Shown: one piece after another, positions 1 to 11,758 of the stretch
Position numbering within the stretch: position 1 is the first letter of the stretch
How the letters are laid out: each line of letters starts with the position of its first letter
DNA from: Tulasnella sp. 424
Lineage: Eukaryota; Basidiomycota; Agaricomycetes; Cantharellales; Tulasnellaceae
Length of the DNA stretch: 64,000 nucleotides
Direction of reading: 5' to 3'
Assembly (NCBI GenBank): GCA_019633425.1
Contig: WSUB01000106.1
Location: forward strand, 82,220 to 146,219
Program-made: the position numbers and the translations under genes
Notes under the pieces: model-generated
Databases searched by the model: none
What the model saw: the letters and a program-made list of their open reading frames with translations, nothing else
What the model was told of the DNA's origin: nothing

Positions 1-270
1 TCGCTAGGTTTGTTACGGTGGGAAGTGGGCCGAAACACATGGTGGAAAAGCTGGATTACAGGGCCTATCCGAGGAGACTTTCTACCTGCATGCGGTGAAG
101 TTATCGTCCAGATTGGAGGCCATTCTGGAACGAAATTCGATTCTCTGCAGTTTACGACCACCACGGGTAAGCTTGTACTTCAGGTTAATGCGATATGCGC
201 TAATCTGTTTCTCATAGGTCGGAAGAGCAAGGTCTATGGAGGTGCTGGGGGTTACTCGTTCTCTTGGTAG
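1..270 (+). CDS. Jacalin-like lectin domain protein, 3' end only
   Basis: This is the C-terminal end of a gene that begins left of the window. Two coding blocks are joined by an intron at 167-217 (GTAAGC to CATAG), which keeps the frame through to a TAG ending at 270. The peptide contains GEVIVQIGGHSG, then FDSLQFTT, then VYGGAGGYSFSW. This is the usual order at the end of a jacalin-related beta-prism lectin: a turn with a Gly-rich sugar-binding loop, a D-x-L-x-F strand and a final G-G-x-x-G-x-F strand. Jacalin-like domains bind mannose or galactose-type glycans. Which other domains precede it cannot be seen. The left edge of the first exon is uncertain; a CTAG at positions 4-7 could be its acceptor. 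Confidence 0.55.
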   Translation, partial: SLGLLRWEVGRNTWWKSWITGPIRGDFLPACGEVIVQIGGHSGTKFDSLQFTTTTGKLVLQVNAICANLFLIGRKSKVYGGAGGYSFSW

Positions 271-1464
271 ATACCCTCGGCCTCTTCGCGGCGAAGGAAT
301 GCTCATATTTAACCTCCCTCAACTCTGACTGGTCCGGCCAAAAGCTCGTCTACATAAGTGGGCGATCGTACGTTGCTTAACCTTCATTGCTCGGTGATAA
401 CCTTCTGACCCTTTAACCCTTCTTCGCAGTAGAGACCAGGTCGATAGCCTTCAATCCTACTGGGTTGCTTGATTGAACTTAAATAAATATAAACTCTGTA
501 AGAACTCTTGTTCGACATACTGTACAACCTTTGCTGTCTATAATACGAGTTTTGGTAAGCAAGTTTGCAATTGACGAACGTGGCTCGAATTTGATACTGT
601 TTAGGGGGTCTAAACCTCACATTCTTCGTGCTATTCACTGCAAACGTCAATCCCGCGGACGAAGATCACTGCAACGGATCGTCGATTCTTCGCTAGTTCG
701 TGCTTCAAAGCGTCTCATCGCTCCATTTTTGGCGGGCCTGCAGAACCATGCTCCCCTTGATTTCTTGCGAGACTCGTAGACTAATAGAACGGCCAGCGTT
801 TTCGAACAAGTTTGGCTAGCGCAGTGTCGCCATGATGTCACGGCGCCCTCAGTCGAAGCCATTGAGCGGTGACTAGAAGTCGACGGATCCATCTTGAATG
901 CCAAACAATCGGGGCATTCAAGGGTAGATTCTGATGGGCTTGGTCATGCGCGTGTTGCATGAGATGTGAGTGCGGATAGACCCTCGAGGTGACAATTTGC
1001 GCGTTTAGTCTGAGAGACGACCGGCGCTGATCGGCGAATCTCGGCAAATAGAAACCAGGGGATGCATTAGCCATTATTGCTTGCGATATCTCCTTGCTTT
1101 TTACGAACTCCCTAATCCAGGCAAATTGCCTCTCGGCGGTGTGTGATTAGGCACTGCGATGATGCCGCGTGATCGATCATGGGAGATATTGATTTTGCGC
1201 GGCGATTGGCGATAGAATCTCATCTTCGAGCCTCGCGTGGACCTGCGAGGGACATTCTATGCGGTGTAGTCGCACCGAACATTGCGGGCGTGCCATCTCG
1301 CCGCTCAAAGGAAGAGAGAATAAGATGTATCGCCGGGTGGTGTGTTCCTTTATGCCCTCGGCCACCATTCAGCCAGTCCTCCATCGACACTCTGTCCGCT
1401 TTCCCCCTCTCTATCGAAGAACGCCGACTCCTCTAATTACCTAGCCCTTCGACTACAGCATTCA
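271..1464. other. Intergenic, no gene supported
   Basis: Only short overlapping open frames on both strands, none with a recognisable domain. The stretch holds the 3' side of the lectin gene and presumably the promoter of the kinase-TPR gene. Confidence 0.5.
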
Positions 1465-3846
1465 ATGCAAAAAGACGGTAGTCACGACGCCCGTCCTAGT
1501 GGGCTACCAGAGTCACCGTCGAACCACGACGCTTCCTCGGATGGATTCCAGCCGAACACCAATATGGTACGTCGCTCTCAGGTCTCAGACAGCAAATCCA
1601 ATAGCTCACCGAAATGATGGTTCTCTCGCAGAGGAATAGGCTCAGTAACCTTGTGAAATGGCGGATCGATCAGTCCTCCATCGAATTCCCTCAGGAGGCT
1701 CGAGAGATCTTGGGAGGCCACGCGACGGTTTCACAAGCCTTTTTGGCATCTCCCTCAGGTGGTAAAGACAATACGAGCCAATTCGATCCAACCAGAAACA
1801 ATGGTCTCGACTCAGGTGATCCTGCTGGAGAAGCCGCTCCACGGCGGAAGGTCTGTACCGCTCAGCGTCTCCGGTCATTGACAGCGACGTCGAGCAGCTC
1901 ATCAATTCTAATCCCACAGGCTGTAGCGGTAAAGAAGATGAAGATGTCAGACGATATAGCGCGGGTATTGGGGGTCAGAATACTTCATCTAACCACATAG
2001 GAGTTTCAGCGCTAAGGTTGTTGTTTTCTGTTCAGTTGACGGTCAGAGAAGCGGAGTTCCTGGTCGGACTTTCCCATGAGAACATCATCGAACTCGAAGG
2101 TTTCGTGGAGGACCTATCCAAGGATATAATTTGGTTGGTCTTTCCCTGGGAAGAAAACGGTACCTTGAGGGACTTTGTCGCCTCAGTGGATTGGGAGATA
2201 CCTGAGCGAATCCATTTGGTGCGGCCTAAAGTACTTTTATCAAGTCCACTTCTGAGACTTGCATTCCAGATTAGAGACGTGGCCAGCGGAGTGAATTACC
2301 TGCATAGCCGACGGCCCCCAATGCTTCATGGAGACCTGAAATCTGTAGGTTCTGAGAGACTTGATGATAATACACTTGGCCAACGTTGTTCTATACTTTG
2401 CAGATAAACGTATTAGTAAACTCAGAATGTCGCGCGGTAATTACCGACTTTGGATCGGCCCGTCATCGTAAAACCGAAGATCTCAATAAGGGGACGAAGC
2501 CAGCTCAACACAAACCCCCGGCAGGATTTTTGCTTGAAGCAAGGTTCTGTGCCTCGACCAATACTATCACGCTGACGGGAGATCATTATACGCTTCGTTG
2601 GGCTGCTCCCGAGCTGCTGTATGAGGAGGAACCTAGCCTCTGCAGCGACATCTGGGCGTTGGGGTGGGTAGCGTACGAGGTAACATCGGAACCCATTCTA
2701 CTAGCAATCAGAACCCGAGCTCAAAGAATGAACTCTGACGTAGGTCATGACCAACTGCATCCCGTTTGAAGACGTCAAGGACACGATTGTTATCAAGCGC
2801 GTCATTCAGGGAGATCTCCCATCCGTCACCGGCGATACTCGCATATCGCCGATCCAGGCACTTTGCTCCCTGATGCTTGTGTGTTGGAGCATCGAACCCA
2901 GCAAACGGCCGACCGCTGAGGATTTTCAAAAGTCAATCCGCTGGATGGTGAGTAATGCTCATTACGGTCAATTTCACGCGATTGATCGATTTTGCTCCAG
3001 CCCGCCATCATTCCAAACCGTATAGGGAACTCGGATTCAGCGGCAAATTCCAGGACCCACTCTCCCGAGCTTCTGGTACAACTGGGATCTATACATCGGA
3101 GGCAGGGTGACTACCTCAACGCATTGGACTGCTTCACCAAGGCTCTAGGTGGCTACACAGACGCCGAAGACAGGAAAGGAAAGGTCACTGCGCTTGTGGC
3201 ACTTGGGCAGGTGCAGCGGTTTCGAAATGAGTACGACCAGGCCATTTCATTCTACTCGGAGGCCCTACAAATCTCCACTGACATCGGCGACGGACACGGG
3301 AGAGCCTCTGCTCTTTGGGGTCTCGCTGAGGTGCATCGGGCTCGAAGCGAGTACAGCCAAGCCATTGCGTTCTACTCGGAGGCCCTACAAATCCGCACCG
3401 ACATCGGGGACAGACGGGGGAGAGCCTCTGCTCTTTGGGGTCTCGCTGAGGCACATCGGGCTCGGAAGGAGTACAGCCAGGCCATTACATTCTACTCAGA
3501 GGACCTCCAAATTCGCACCGAAATCGGCCACAGACGCGGGAAAGCTCAAGCTCTTCGGGGTCTCGCTGACGTGCATCGACTTCGAAATGAGTTCAGCCAG
3601 GCCATCACCCTCCTTTCGGAAGCATTGCAAATATTTACCGACATCGGCGACCGACATGGAAGAGCTTTCGGTCTGTTGTGCCTTGCTGGCGTGCATCGCG
3701 GCCAGGAGGACCACGGCAACGCGATTCGTCTTTATACCGAAGCTGCAGAAATCTTTGAGCAAATCGGAAGTATTCGGAAGGCGACTCACGCTTCGAAGAA
3801 AGCTGCTGAAGTCCGGTCGATTACCTCCGAAGGAAAAGCTACTTGA
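1465..3846 (+). CDS. TKL-type protein kinase fused to C-terminal TPR repeats
   Basis: Seven exons read through in one frame: 1465-1566, 1632-1973, 2036-2218, 2270-2344, 2404-2679, 2744-2947 and 3001-3846. The N-terminal part is a protein kinase. It has the ATP-binding Lys in VAVKKMKM, a catalytic loop HGDLKS-INVLVN, the Mg-binding ITDFGSAR, the AAPELL activation-segment end and SDIWALG. The HGD form in place of HRD is seen in many fungal TKL-like kinases and leaves the catalytic Asp and Lys in place. About five 40-residue TPR units follow directly (motif A-x-x-F-Y-S-E-A-L-Q-I), which normally bind partner proteins. The start is the first ATG of an exon whose donor keeps the frame. Expanded kinase-TPR families are typical of some Agaricomycetes. 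Substrate and pathway cannot be told. Confidence 0.85.
3150..3790 (+). repeat. TPR-coding tandem repeat, about 120 bp period
   Basis: Inside the last exon of the kinase gene, units of about 120 bp repeat in register. The second and third units (about 3290-3530) are nearly identical at the DNA level, for example both carry GCCTCTGCTCTTTGGGGTCTC. The outer units are more diverged, so the inner pair looks like the most recent duplication. Confidence 0.8.
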
Positions 3847-6658
3847 TGCTTGGTGAGAACGCTGAGCGGGATATTGATGATTCGAGACTAAAATTCATGT
3901 ATCTAGAGTCTACACGCGCGATGTACGAAATTTACTGGGTTACTTTCCATTGGCCGCAGCGCTGATCCCTTGTCTTAGTCATTCTTGCTTCTCCTCGCCT
4001 GGTAATCAATTGGCTACCTTCCATCTGGTTGCCCCTCTTTTGAATTTAACGGTGGTAGACGCAGGGCTGTCTCTCGCATTGATGACGCTGCGTCGTTAGG
4101 GAGGTTGGGGTGTGTATGACTGTATCTGACGCCGCTTGATGTCGTGAGACAAATGATCATGGATAATAAGAGTACAAAGGTTGCTGGTATATCGATACAT
4201 GTAGTGGTCGCGCCGTCGTCTGTCTGTTACGCCCCGGAGGGGATGTTAGACTCATCTATCTGGAATGTCGGGTGCTGCAAGCGAATTTGATTAGAACGAA
4301 GAATCATGCTATGCGTCGAATCATATAGAGAAGCCCTGGATGGGGCCTAAAGCTGTAAAGCGTCGGAGTGAAGATTGCCGAAAGAGCACGGGAACTGCGC
4401 TCATGCCATGAAATGTCGGGGATGAAGAAATCTGATGGAAAAATCCGATACGTTGTTTTGAGCGGGTAATACTAGCTCCTATGATCAGCCCCTGTATATA
4501 GTAGAATGAACAGAAACCACGGAAGGGGCCAGTACCTCACCACCAGACGCAGAAGCCATATTCGTTCCTCACGGACCAGCGGGAGCCTCAGTTGACGGTA
4601 CCACGGGTTAGATGTCGTATCTTACCATCAAAGGATAAGGTCGGGTGACGAGATGATGCCCTCTGGCGCTCTTCAAGGGGGCTTTCTAAAGACGCCAAAC
4701 CAGCCAAAACATTGATCAAACGAACTCGGTATTGTTCTTTCATGAAAGATCTATGTGACTTCCGTTGCTAATTGACGGGACCCAAGAAGGATTGAAACCA
4801 TCCTGCCGCTAGCGCTCTTAGTCGTATCTCAGATGTCAACAACCTCTGATGATATCGCAAAGCGTGAGCGGGATTGTGCTTTTTGTGGTCGTCATCAGCA
4901 CTAGGTGCGTGGATTTCGGCAGGGCTCTGGAGGACTGCCTCGTTCTAGGTCATCGGAGCCCCATTTTCTGGTAGACGAGTGCCCGACCACCAGCGAATGA
5001 CTTTTGTCGTTCGCAACAGCCATGCACGCGGTTACAGGCCATACACTGCATCGGGAGCCGACCTCCCACTCTGCCAATAGCGGGTTCCTGCTCACATTCT
5101 AAATGAGAACCCAACCAACCCGCTATATCTTGACCTGGGTGGGGTGATCATATGCATGACGTTGCGCTCCCCGCGGCTCGAGGGTTACTACGGACGCCAC
5201 CACTGTATGTCGATGAGTGACGCCCTTAGTCAAATTTGCCGCGTCAACAAATCCTCGAACGAGCCCTTTTGTGAGGGCTAAACCGAAGTTGCAGAACTCG
5301 GATGTCCGGCCTTCGGGTAAAAGCAGAGCCGCCGGAAGTCACGTAACCATCTCGAATGATAGGGCGTTTTGCCTTGCGGAACGCCTTCGTGAGATGCAAA
5401 GCATGCCCACTGAACGGACGCGCGTTGCGTTCTAAATGAATCATATCCGAAGGATGTCTCGAACGTGACCGGGTGGTGGAGATCCTCTTTTTTGACGAGA
5501 GCTGTCAGCGACTCTGGATGCGGTGATTAAATCCCACTGATAAGAACACGCGAGACCGTGCACGCGTGATTTCGAAACCCAAACGACGACCGGCCTTCTG
5601 ACGACGTTTGGATCTCCCCTCCACCCTCCTAGATCTACATTCGTAACGTATTAGTAATGCGAAGAAGACACGTGAAGGCCTTGCGCGATTAAACTCCTTC
5701 CCGCACCCTGTCGCGCCAAAAGATGTCGAAGCTTGGCATTGGAGTTGGATGACTCGCAAAAGGCGGTGTGCACATCCCGGAGCTCGTTGGCGTGTCTGGA
5801 GCTGGTGGGTTTACGGAATGCTGATAACCGAGTTGAGACCGTAGGGGTCATCGTTGAGAAACACAATTTGTGGAGTTTTACCGCACCAGTTGAAAAAGAA
5901 CCTACGCAGACGTTCGACCGGGGAGCCGTCGGGCCCGTGACTCGTTCGAAGAAAACTTGACCGAACGTTTCAGATCTAGGTGTAGTGGAGGAAAGAGAGG
6001 TTGCTGACACATGCTTGGGAGAGAAAACTGCGGCATATGGACCCACTTCTCTCATCACCGCGGGCGAGTCTTGTTCGGTGAGGCGGGATAGAACACCGAC
6101 CCATATGCTCTGCGGGACGATGTCGAGGTCGGGGACCTTTGCAGTGAGGTAAGTATTGTCTGCTGTGCATTTCGGCCGAGGGCTAAATTGCAAAAAGCGC
6201 TGCGCTCCCGATGCAGATCTGGGTGCGCGGCAGGATCAGCGACCTGCCAAACCCACCCAAGCATGCGCGGCAGTAGTCCCAACAAATTCTTCTCTCGACT
6301 CCTCCTCCTCCATCGCCAGCTCACTAAGCAAGAAACAAAGGACTCACATCCCTACATCGCATCCACGCTTCTAAAACACGCAATCTGAGCGACTTTGTTT
6401 TCTTCGTTCTCACTGCCGGCATTTTGGGACGGTCCCTGCAAATTAGGCCCAAAACAAGCGCGCGGGGAGCTGCACCCGGGAGCGGCGCAGCCTGTCGCTC
6501 TGGAATTTCTCCTTTTGCCCTCGGGAGTCATGCCCTAGACTCCATTTACTCTCTTAAAAGCATTCTCACAATCCACCTCTCCATATTCTCTCTCCGCGTC
6601 TCCCCTCTTCACTTCACTCGTTGGCGTTGCCGCGGTCCACCATTCGACTCTCGACTAG
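3847..6658. other. 2.8 kb gene-poor stretch
   Basis: No gene could be supported. The longest open frame is on the minus strand at 5651-6193 (about 180 codons) and shows no domain I recognise. The last 250 bases before 6658 are rich in CT, with many CTCC and TCTC runs, as is common in core promoters of this kind of fungus. They probably belong to the arrestin-like gene. Confidence 0.4.
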
Positions 6659-9064
6659 ATGCCGGCTCAACATAATCCCCCTCAACCCGCCGGGCAGGCT
6701 CGGGCATCCCACCGCCAGCAACGTTCATTCTCGCATTCGTCTTCATACTCGTCAAGCTCTTCATCATCCTCGCCTCCGGACTACCCGCCAGATAGCCAAC
6801 CCCCACCCGTCTATAACTCCCGGCCCGCACCAAATGAGGACACCCTTCTCGCTGGAGCCGTCCCCCCACCCGAAGGCATTTACACCAAACGCTCCAAGCA
6901 AATTGTAGTAGCCTTGCCGGGTCAGGAAGAGACCGTTGAAGTAGGGGAAGGCGATAATCCAAAGAAGAGACCAAAGTATGGTAAAGGCGCGACCATCTCT
7001 GGTGTTATCGAGCTGAAGGAGGAGGGCGGGCTCAAACTATCTGAGGTTCTCAAAGTTTCGGTTCAAGTACGCCCGCGCAAACGCAGCTCCTTGGGCGTTT
7101 CGTATAACTAAAACGCCTGCCTTGCAGATCCAAGGCAAGATGAAGCTCGAGATCGCAGAAGGCGGCCAAACTACCCAATTGTTCCTCGACCACGATATTA
7201 ACCTCCACGACGCGTCCGCATCTGCTCCTTCGACATCCAGAACATCTGCTACTAGTACCTGTCCCTCAATGCTGCCCTTTTCGTACACCCTGCCCCTAAC
7301 TTTCACCGAGGATCCTCCACCAATACCTCCACCACCGAATCCGGGACCAGTCGAGAGGCAGCTCCCTCCCACGTACAGCGTCAACTACGAGGGAATCCCC
7401 GGCGTACGAGCCGAGGTGAAGTATACCATCAAAGTCCTAGTGGAGCGAAAGCGGTTCTTGGGCTTGAAGAAAGTGCAGATGTAAGTCTTGGGTTTTGCCG
7501 TCACATGGGGTCGCGCTTCTGAGGATGCATGTGGTCGCTAACGTTTGGCTTGTTCCCTCGCGATTTTTTAACCAACGTTTTCTAGAATTCGAATCCCTTT
7601 CAACTATGTACCACGCTCAAGACCACACTTACCAGGGCCATCTCCTCTTGCGTCTTTCATTGCCGCGTTGAAACACGCTCCGGAAGACTGGGCGGCGTTC
7701 GTGAACGACGTGCCCCGTCGGACGGACCCTACGAATCGGGAAGTGCACCATGTCCGAGACACGGAATTGCAGAGTGGAGAGACTATCACTTCAGCGGTAC
7801 GCGCATCCTTCGCAGGACCTCGAGTTTTGCGGAGTCGCTGATGCCGAGCCCGTTTTTGCGTTCTGTCCCCTACAGCTTGTTCTCCCTTCAACTCAAACCT
7901 TCCCACTAACCCAAGCAATCCCCTTCCACTTGCAACTATCCGTTTCACCCCCGTCCGCCCCGCCCACCCCGTCCAATAGAACCCGTCCACTTCCATCCCG
8001 CTCACCATCTCGTCGTCCGCAAACCGCTCCTGCAACATCCTCGACATTCCCCCAGCACCGCCCACCACTCAATCAACGCCCGACGTCCGAATCCATACCT
8101 CAATCAACCCTCCTCTCCCTATTCGCCGACCCGATATTCAGCGCTCCTCCTCGAGGTCGAATACCCGGTCGTGCCGCTCCGATTCCAGCAGCGGGGGCGA
8201 TCGTAGGTCTTGGTGAAGGCATGGCTGGTGATGGGACGATGTATGGAGATCCGAGGTATGGGAATACTGGGAGCGGGGATCCTAATTCCGTGCGCGGGCA
8301 GCAGCAGTCAGCGGTGTGTGGAGGGAGGCAGCCGTCTAGGGGAAGAGGTGGGAGGCCTCAACTTACGGCGGCTGGGGCTATGAACGAGCTGGAGAGTGTG
8401 GATGATGGGAAGAAGAAGAGTTATGTGAGGGTGTTCCTTCAGAGGCAGGTGGTGGTTACCGTCAAAGGACAGAAGGTGGTCAAGACCATTGCATGTGGGG
8501 ACGGAAGGTATGTCTTTCTTTGGACCGGTTCGCTTGGTAGTTCTAGAATCTGAGAGATACTATTTTAGATTACATCGCGTCCAACTTGATAACCCACCTG
8601 CGTTCTGCGAGCACGAGTGCACCAACCCGTCCGAGGATGATGCATATGAGCAAGACGCTTCCTCTTCAACATCGCAATCTCAACCTTTCCTCGGGGTACA
8701 GCCTAGCAGTAACAACTCCACCAGTCCAAGCCGTCCACCAGTCCCACTACGCTCACCGCCTCGGCAGGAACAAGATGGGGTTCATTATATCGCCTGGGAG
8801 GGATACGTCTTACCCAGTAAAGATGTTCTGACTGTTGGTGGCTTTAGGACGAGCGGTTTGTGGGTCAAGGTAAGTCCCAAGAATTGCCCGGTCATCAGTT
8901 TCTCCTGACATTTATGGCTCGCCGATTTACAGGACTTCATCACTTTAACTATGATCCCACCTGACCCCGAACACTCTCCCTTACGGACGTTGCACCACGC
9001 GGTGCCAGTTAAATTGGTAAGCGACCCTTGGGAGGAAGAGTGGTGGGGTGGAAGGAGGATGTAA
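6659..9064 (+). CDS. Arrestin-like (alpha-arrestin) domain protein
   Basis: Six exons (6659-7066, 7128-7480, 7586-7796, 7876-8507, 8569-8869, 8933-9064) give one frame of about 678 residues ending at TAA. After a Ser/Pro-rich start with PPDYPP and PPPVY stretches, residues about 75-320 look like an arrestin N-domain: a YGKGATISGVIEL strand, then LPFSYTLPLTF, then YTIKVLVERKRF-LGLKKV. A Ser/Pro-rich linker with PAAGAIVG separates it from a C-domain with SYVRVFLQRQVVVT and ends WEEEWWGGRRM. Fungal alpha-arrestins are cytosolic adaptors that bring Nedd4/Rsp5-type ubiquitin ligases to membrane transporters through PPxY motifs. PPPVY and PPTYS fit that role (inference). The start is the first ATG, right after the CT-rich promoter. 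Confidence 0.75.
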
Positions 9065-9486
9065 ATCTCGTGTCCCTTGGTTTTCTTTTTTTTTTCCTTT
9101 TCGTCTCGGGCTGTCATATCGTTTTCGTTCATCGTTTGTGCCTTTTGGTCATCTTTTGTTGTTTCTCTACACTTCAACGCCTACTACTTCAATGTTTCAC
9201 CACATATGCAATTGTCTGATTAGTACTGCATTTTCTTTGTGCTATGTCGTGGTCCGAATTCAATACGAGGGTTTCTATCGTAAACGTGCTGGCTGGCGTC
9301 CTCCGCATGTGGCCAGAAGGGACCTCAACGCTTCGGCGGGCCTTAACGAGCTACCGACAAAAACCTAGATTATCTAGCTATCAACTATCGACAAGCTAAT
9401 CACATGAAACTAAAAAGTGTTTGGTTTATTCGGGGAGACACCCCCGGGCAGCGCGACATCTCGACGGCGGGTCGGACCGCGACTCA
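9065..9486. other. Intergenic, convergent 3' ends
   Basis: Short T-rich 3' flank of the arrestin-like gene (T run near 9088-9098), meeting the 3' end of the first F-box gene from the other strand. No further gene seen. Confidence 0.6.
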
Positions 9487-11064
9487 TCAAAATCGACTGC
9501 ATGCGATTCCTCGAAGGGTCACCCCGATTGCCGCGAGCTGCTTCACAGCTTCCCCCAACTCTATCCCTTTAAGTCGACAATTGACCAGGACGATTTCCTT
9601 GACCCATGTCTTGGAATATTCCCGTGGATGCTGCCGCCGAATCTCGACTAGCCTCACGATCCGGCTGAGATCCAAGTCAGGCGCGGCGTCAATCGTTAGA
9701 GACTCCAGCGAACCAAAAGGCCAGTCGGTAGATGTGCTTGCCGGGGGTTCACCTGGGAGATTTGTCGAGCAACGCTCCTCGATCGCTGTTATAAGTAAAT
9801 CTGCTGGCCAGACTTGGAATTGGGCCACGATGGTCCGGACGTTTTGGTCACTAAGAGCCTGAAAAAAGAGGACACCAGATTCGAACCCCAGATCGACCGT
9901 GGTTACTGTTAATGGTGGCCCCTTAAGCCGGGCTTGGGATTCTTGGACGAGGTCGTGGAACGCCACGGCTGCTTCCGTCGTGTCGGGTAGTCTCAAGGCA
10001 AGTCGGCGACTTTCTGTCTCGTATACAATGCGGGCGTAGCGCCCAAGGCGGTGTTCGATACGGATGCTCGCAGAATCGTGGTACTCGGAGCTCCTCTCCT
10101 CCGATGACATGAAATTACAATAATCTGCGGCGTGTTCGTCTAAACGATGAACAACTCCTTGGAGCTCCAGGTTACCCCAAAGGACTCGAGGAGTGACAAG
10201 GCGCCGTATGAGATTCATCACCGCCTTATGCGAATAGAATTTCAGATCCATCGTTTTCAAGCAAGGTAAGGTTATTGGAGTGGGTGCATCTGGAAACTCG
10301 TTTGCGGCCGTCACATCGCTGCATTGAATCCTCAAGCGCTCGAGGCTCGTGCAAACTGATAGTACTTGGAACACCTCCGCACCGAGCTCGTCGAGATGAG
10401 TGAGAATCAATTCTTGAAGACCTGCGAGCCACGACGCGTCGGAAGGGGGTGTCCACGCGGCAGCGGTGAGGTGGCGGATCGGTGAGAGGTCTCCCAATGG
10501 CTCAATATTACTCTCCTGAGAGTAGACGAGGCCCCATCCGAGCAGCCCTAGGGTTTGCAAGGCTGGTGTCCGAGTCCGGACTAACCATCTGCAGAGATGG
10601 TATGCATCGGGATCATCTGAACGCAACGTCTGAATCCGAGTGACGGAGGATTGTAACTTCTCTGGCACTTGCTCGGTCGGCATCACCGGTCTGGGGTAAG
10701 CTTCGGTACAGTAGATGCACAAGGTCGTGGATCCGGATCTTTCGAGGCACGCAGATATCACCGCGAGCGGACTTTTGATGTTGATGACGCGCCAATATTG
10801 CGGCGAGGAGAGAAGAAAGTTGTTCAACGTGGTGCATACGCGACGCGTCTGGAAGAGCTGACGCCTATATAGGTCGAGGTGGTCCAAAGGGAAGTGCGGA
10901 TCGTGAATCTTGTTCAAGTCCAGCACGATTTCGAATATCGAGTGGACGACGTCAGTAGCAAGAAGGCTGAACAGGGCGTGCTCATTCTTCTGGTGTCGAA
11001 TTGCCACCTTGACGGCATCGCAAACAGCAGCCTCCGTTGCAGTGGAGCCCGCTGAGGGCTTCAT
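9487..11064 (-). CDS. F-box-like protein, paralog 1
   Basis: A single uninterrupted frame of 525 residues. Near residues 35-100 it carries an F-box-like segment: LLATDVVHSIFEIVLDL, then a spacer, RRVCTTLNNFLLSSP and QYWRVINIKS. In this family the segment recruits Skp1 to SCF ubiquitin ligases. The rest is Leu-rich and repeat-like, suggesting a degenerate LRR fold that would bind the target. Two related copies lie at 11759-13414 and 23481-25148. All three end with a shared C-terminal block (KQLAAIGVTLRGI). Upstream, the region matching the N-terminus of the other copies is frameshifted, so this copy probably starts at its own inner ATG (MKPSAG). Confidence 0.75.
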   Translation of the reverse strand: MKPSAGSTATEAAVCDAVKVAIRHQKNEHALFSLLATDVVHSIFEIVLDLNKIHDPHFPLDHLDLYRRQLFQTRRVCTTLNNFLLSSPQYWRVINIKSPLAVISACLERSGSTTLCIYCTEAYPRPVMPTEQVPEKLQSSVTRIQTLRSDDPDAYHLCRWLVRTRTPALQTLGLLGWGLVYSQESNIEPLGDLSPIRHLTAAAWTPPSDASWLAGLQELILTHLDELGAEVFQVLSVCTSLERLRIQCSDVTAANEFPDAPTPITLPCLKTMDLKFYSHKAVMNLIRRLVTPRVLWGNLELQGVVHRLDEHAADYCNFMSSEERSSEYHDSASIRIEHRLGRYARIVYETESRRLALRLPDTTEAAVAFHDLVQESQARLKGPPLTVTTVDLGFESGVLFFQALSDQNVRTIVAQFQVWPADLLITAIEERCSTNLPGEPPASTSTDWPFGSLESLTIDAAPDLDLSRIVRLVEIRRQHPREYSKTWVKEIVLVNCRLKGIELGEAVKQLAAIGVTLRGIACSRF

Positions 11065-11758
11065 CGCAAGCTTGGTCCTGGAAGAAAGGTCTCAGAACGG
11101 CGAAAGAAAGCAAGTCGAGCATACACACCTCTCGGATGACTTGGATATATCGGATATACCCCAGTCAGAAAAGTCTCGGGACGTGCCTAGGTGACAGAAG
11201 TGGTCAGAGGGCTGCTGGACCCGTCGGACCGATCCGGAACGACGGCACTCACCCCACTAGCCTATACGGTAGTCAACTTCAAGTAGGGGCAAGATGGCGG
11301 GCCTAAAAAGGGAGATATATCGAGACCTCTTTCAAAGAAAATTTGAATAAGTTGAGAACTTTTCAATGCTGTCGGAAAGAGCGCGAGCGTCTTGTAGCCT
11401 CCGAGTCAGCGTCTTAGCTATCGAGACACAAATACGAACCTTACGCCGGAGTTAAGGGGCTTATATCCGTAAGCCTAAAGTCACAACCTCCAGAATTTGG
11501 CTGGTGGGGTAGGGAATCGTCACACCAGCGCGAAAAGCTATGACCCTCAGATCTTTACAAGACCCTGAGCAGCGGCTCGACCGCTGATCCCTCCTCCCAC
11601 AATGATGCCGTCGTATACCTTTCCTGAATCCCAATCCGGAGAAGTGAATGGCAACGACTAATCCGTACATTTGCCATTTCAAGACATAGATTATTACATA
11701 TAATGCATAACTAGGGAAACCTAAAGTTCTCGGGCTAGTGGCACCGAACCATGACGCC
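11065..11758. other. Spacer between F-box paralogs 1 and 2
   Basis: The part next to paralog 1 (11065-11160) is a decayed match to the 5' coding sequence of the other two copies, with a frame break. The part at about 11630-11710 matches the 3' flank of paralog 3 at about 23405-23480, for example a shared segment around CATTTG-CAT and TAGATT-TTACATA. No independent gene is supported. Confidence 0.55.

Noticed and set aside
3149..3856. Long plus-strand frame of 235 codons and minus-strand frames over the TPR exon
   Set aside because: Shadows of the TPR coding repeats; the repeated DNA keeps other frames open too.
5651..6193. 180-codon open frame on the minus strand
   Set aside because: No domain, no splice context and an overlapping frame on the other strand; likely chance.
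7750..8553. Separate gene starting at the ATG at 7750
   Set aside because: The frame is the fourth exon of the arrestin-like gene extended into an intron; joining exons gives a better model.
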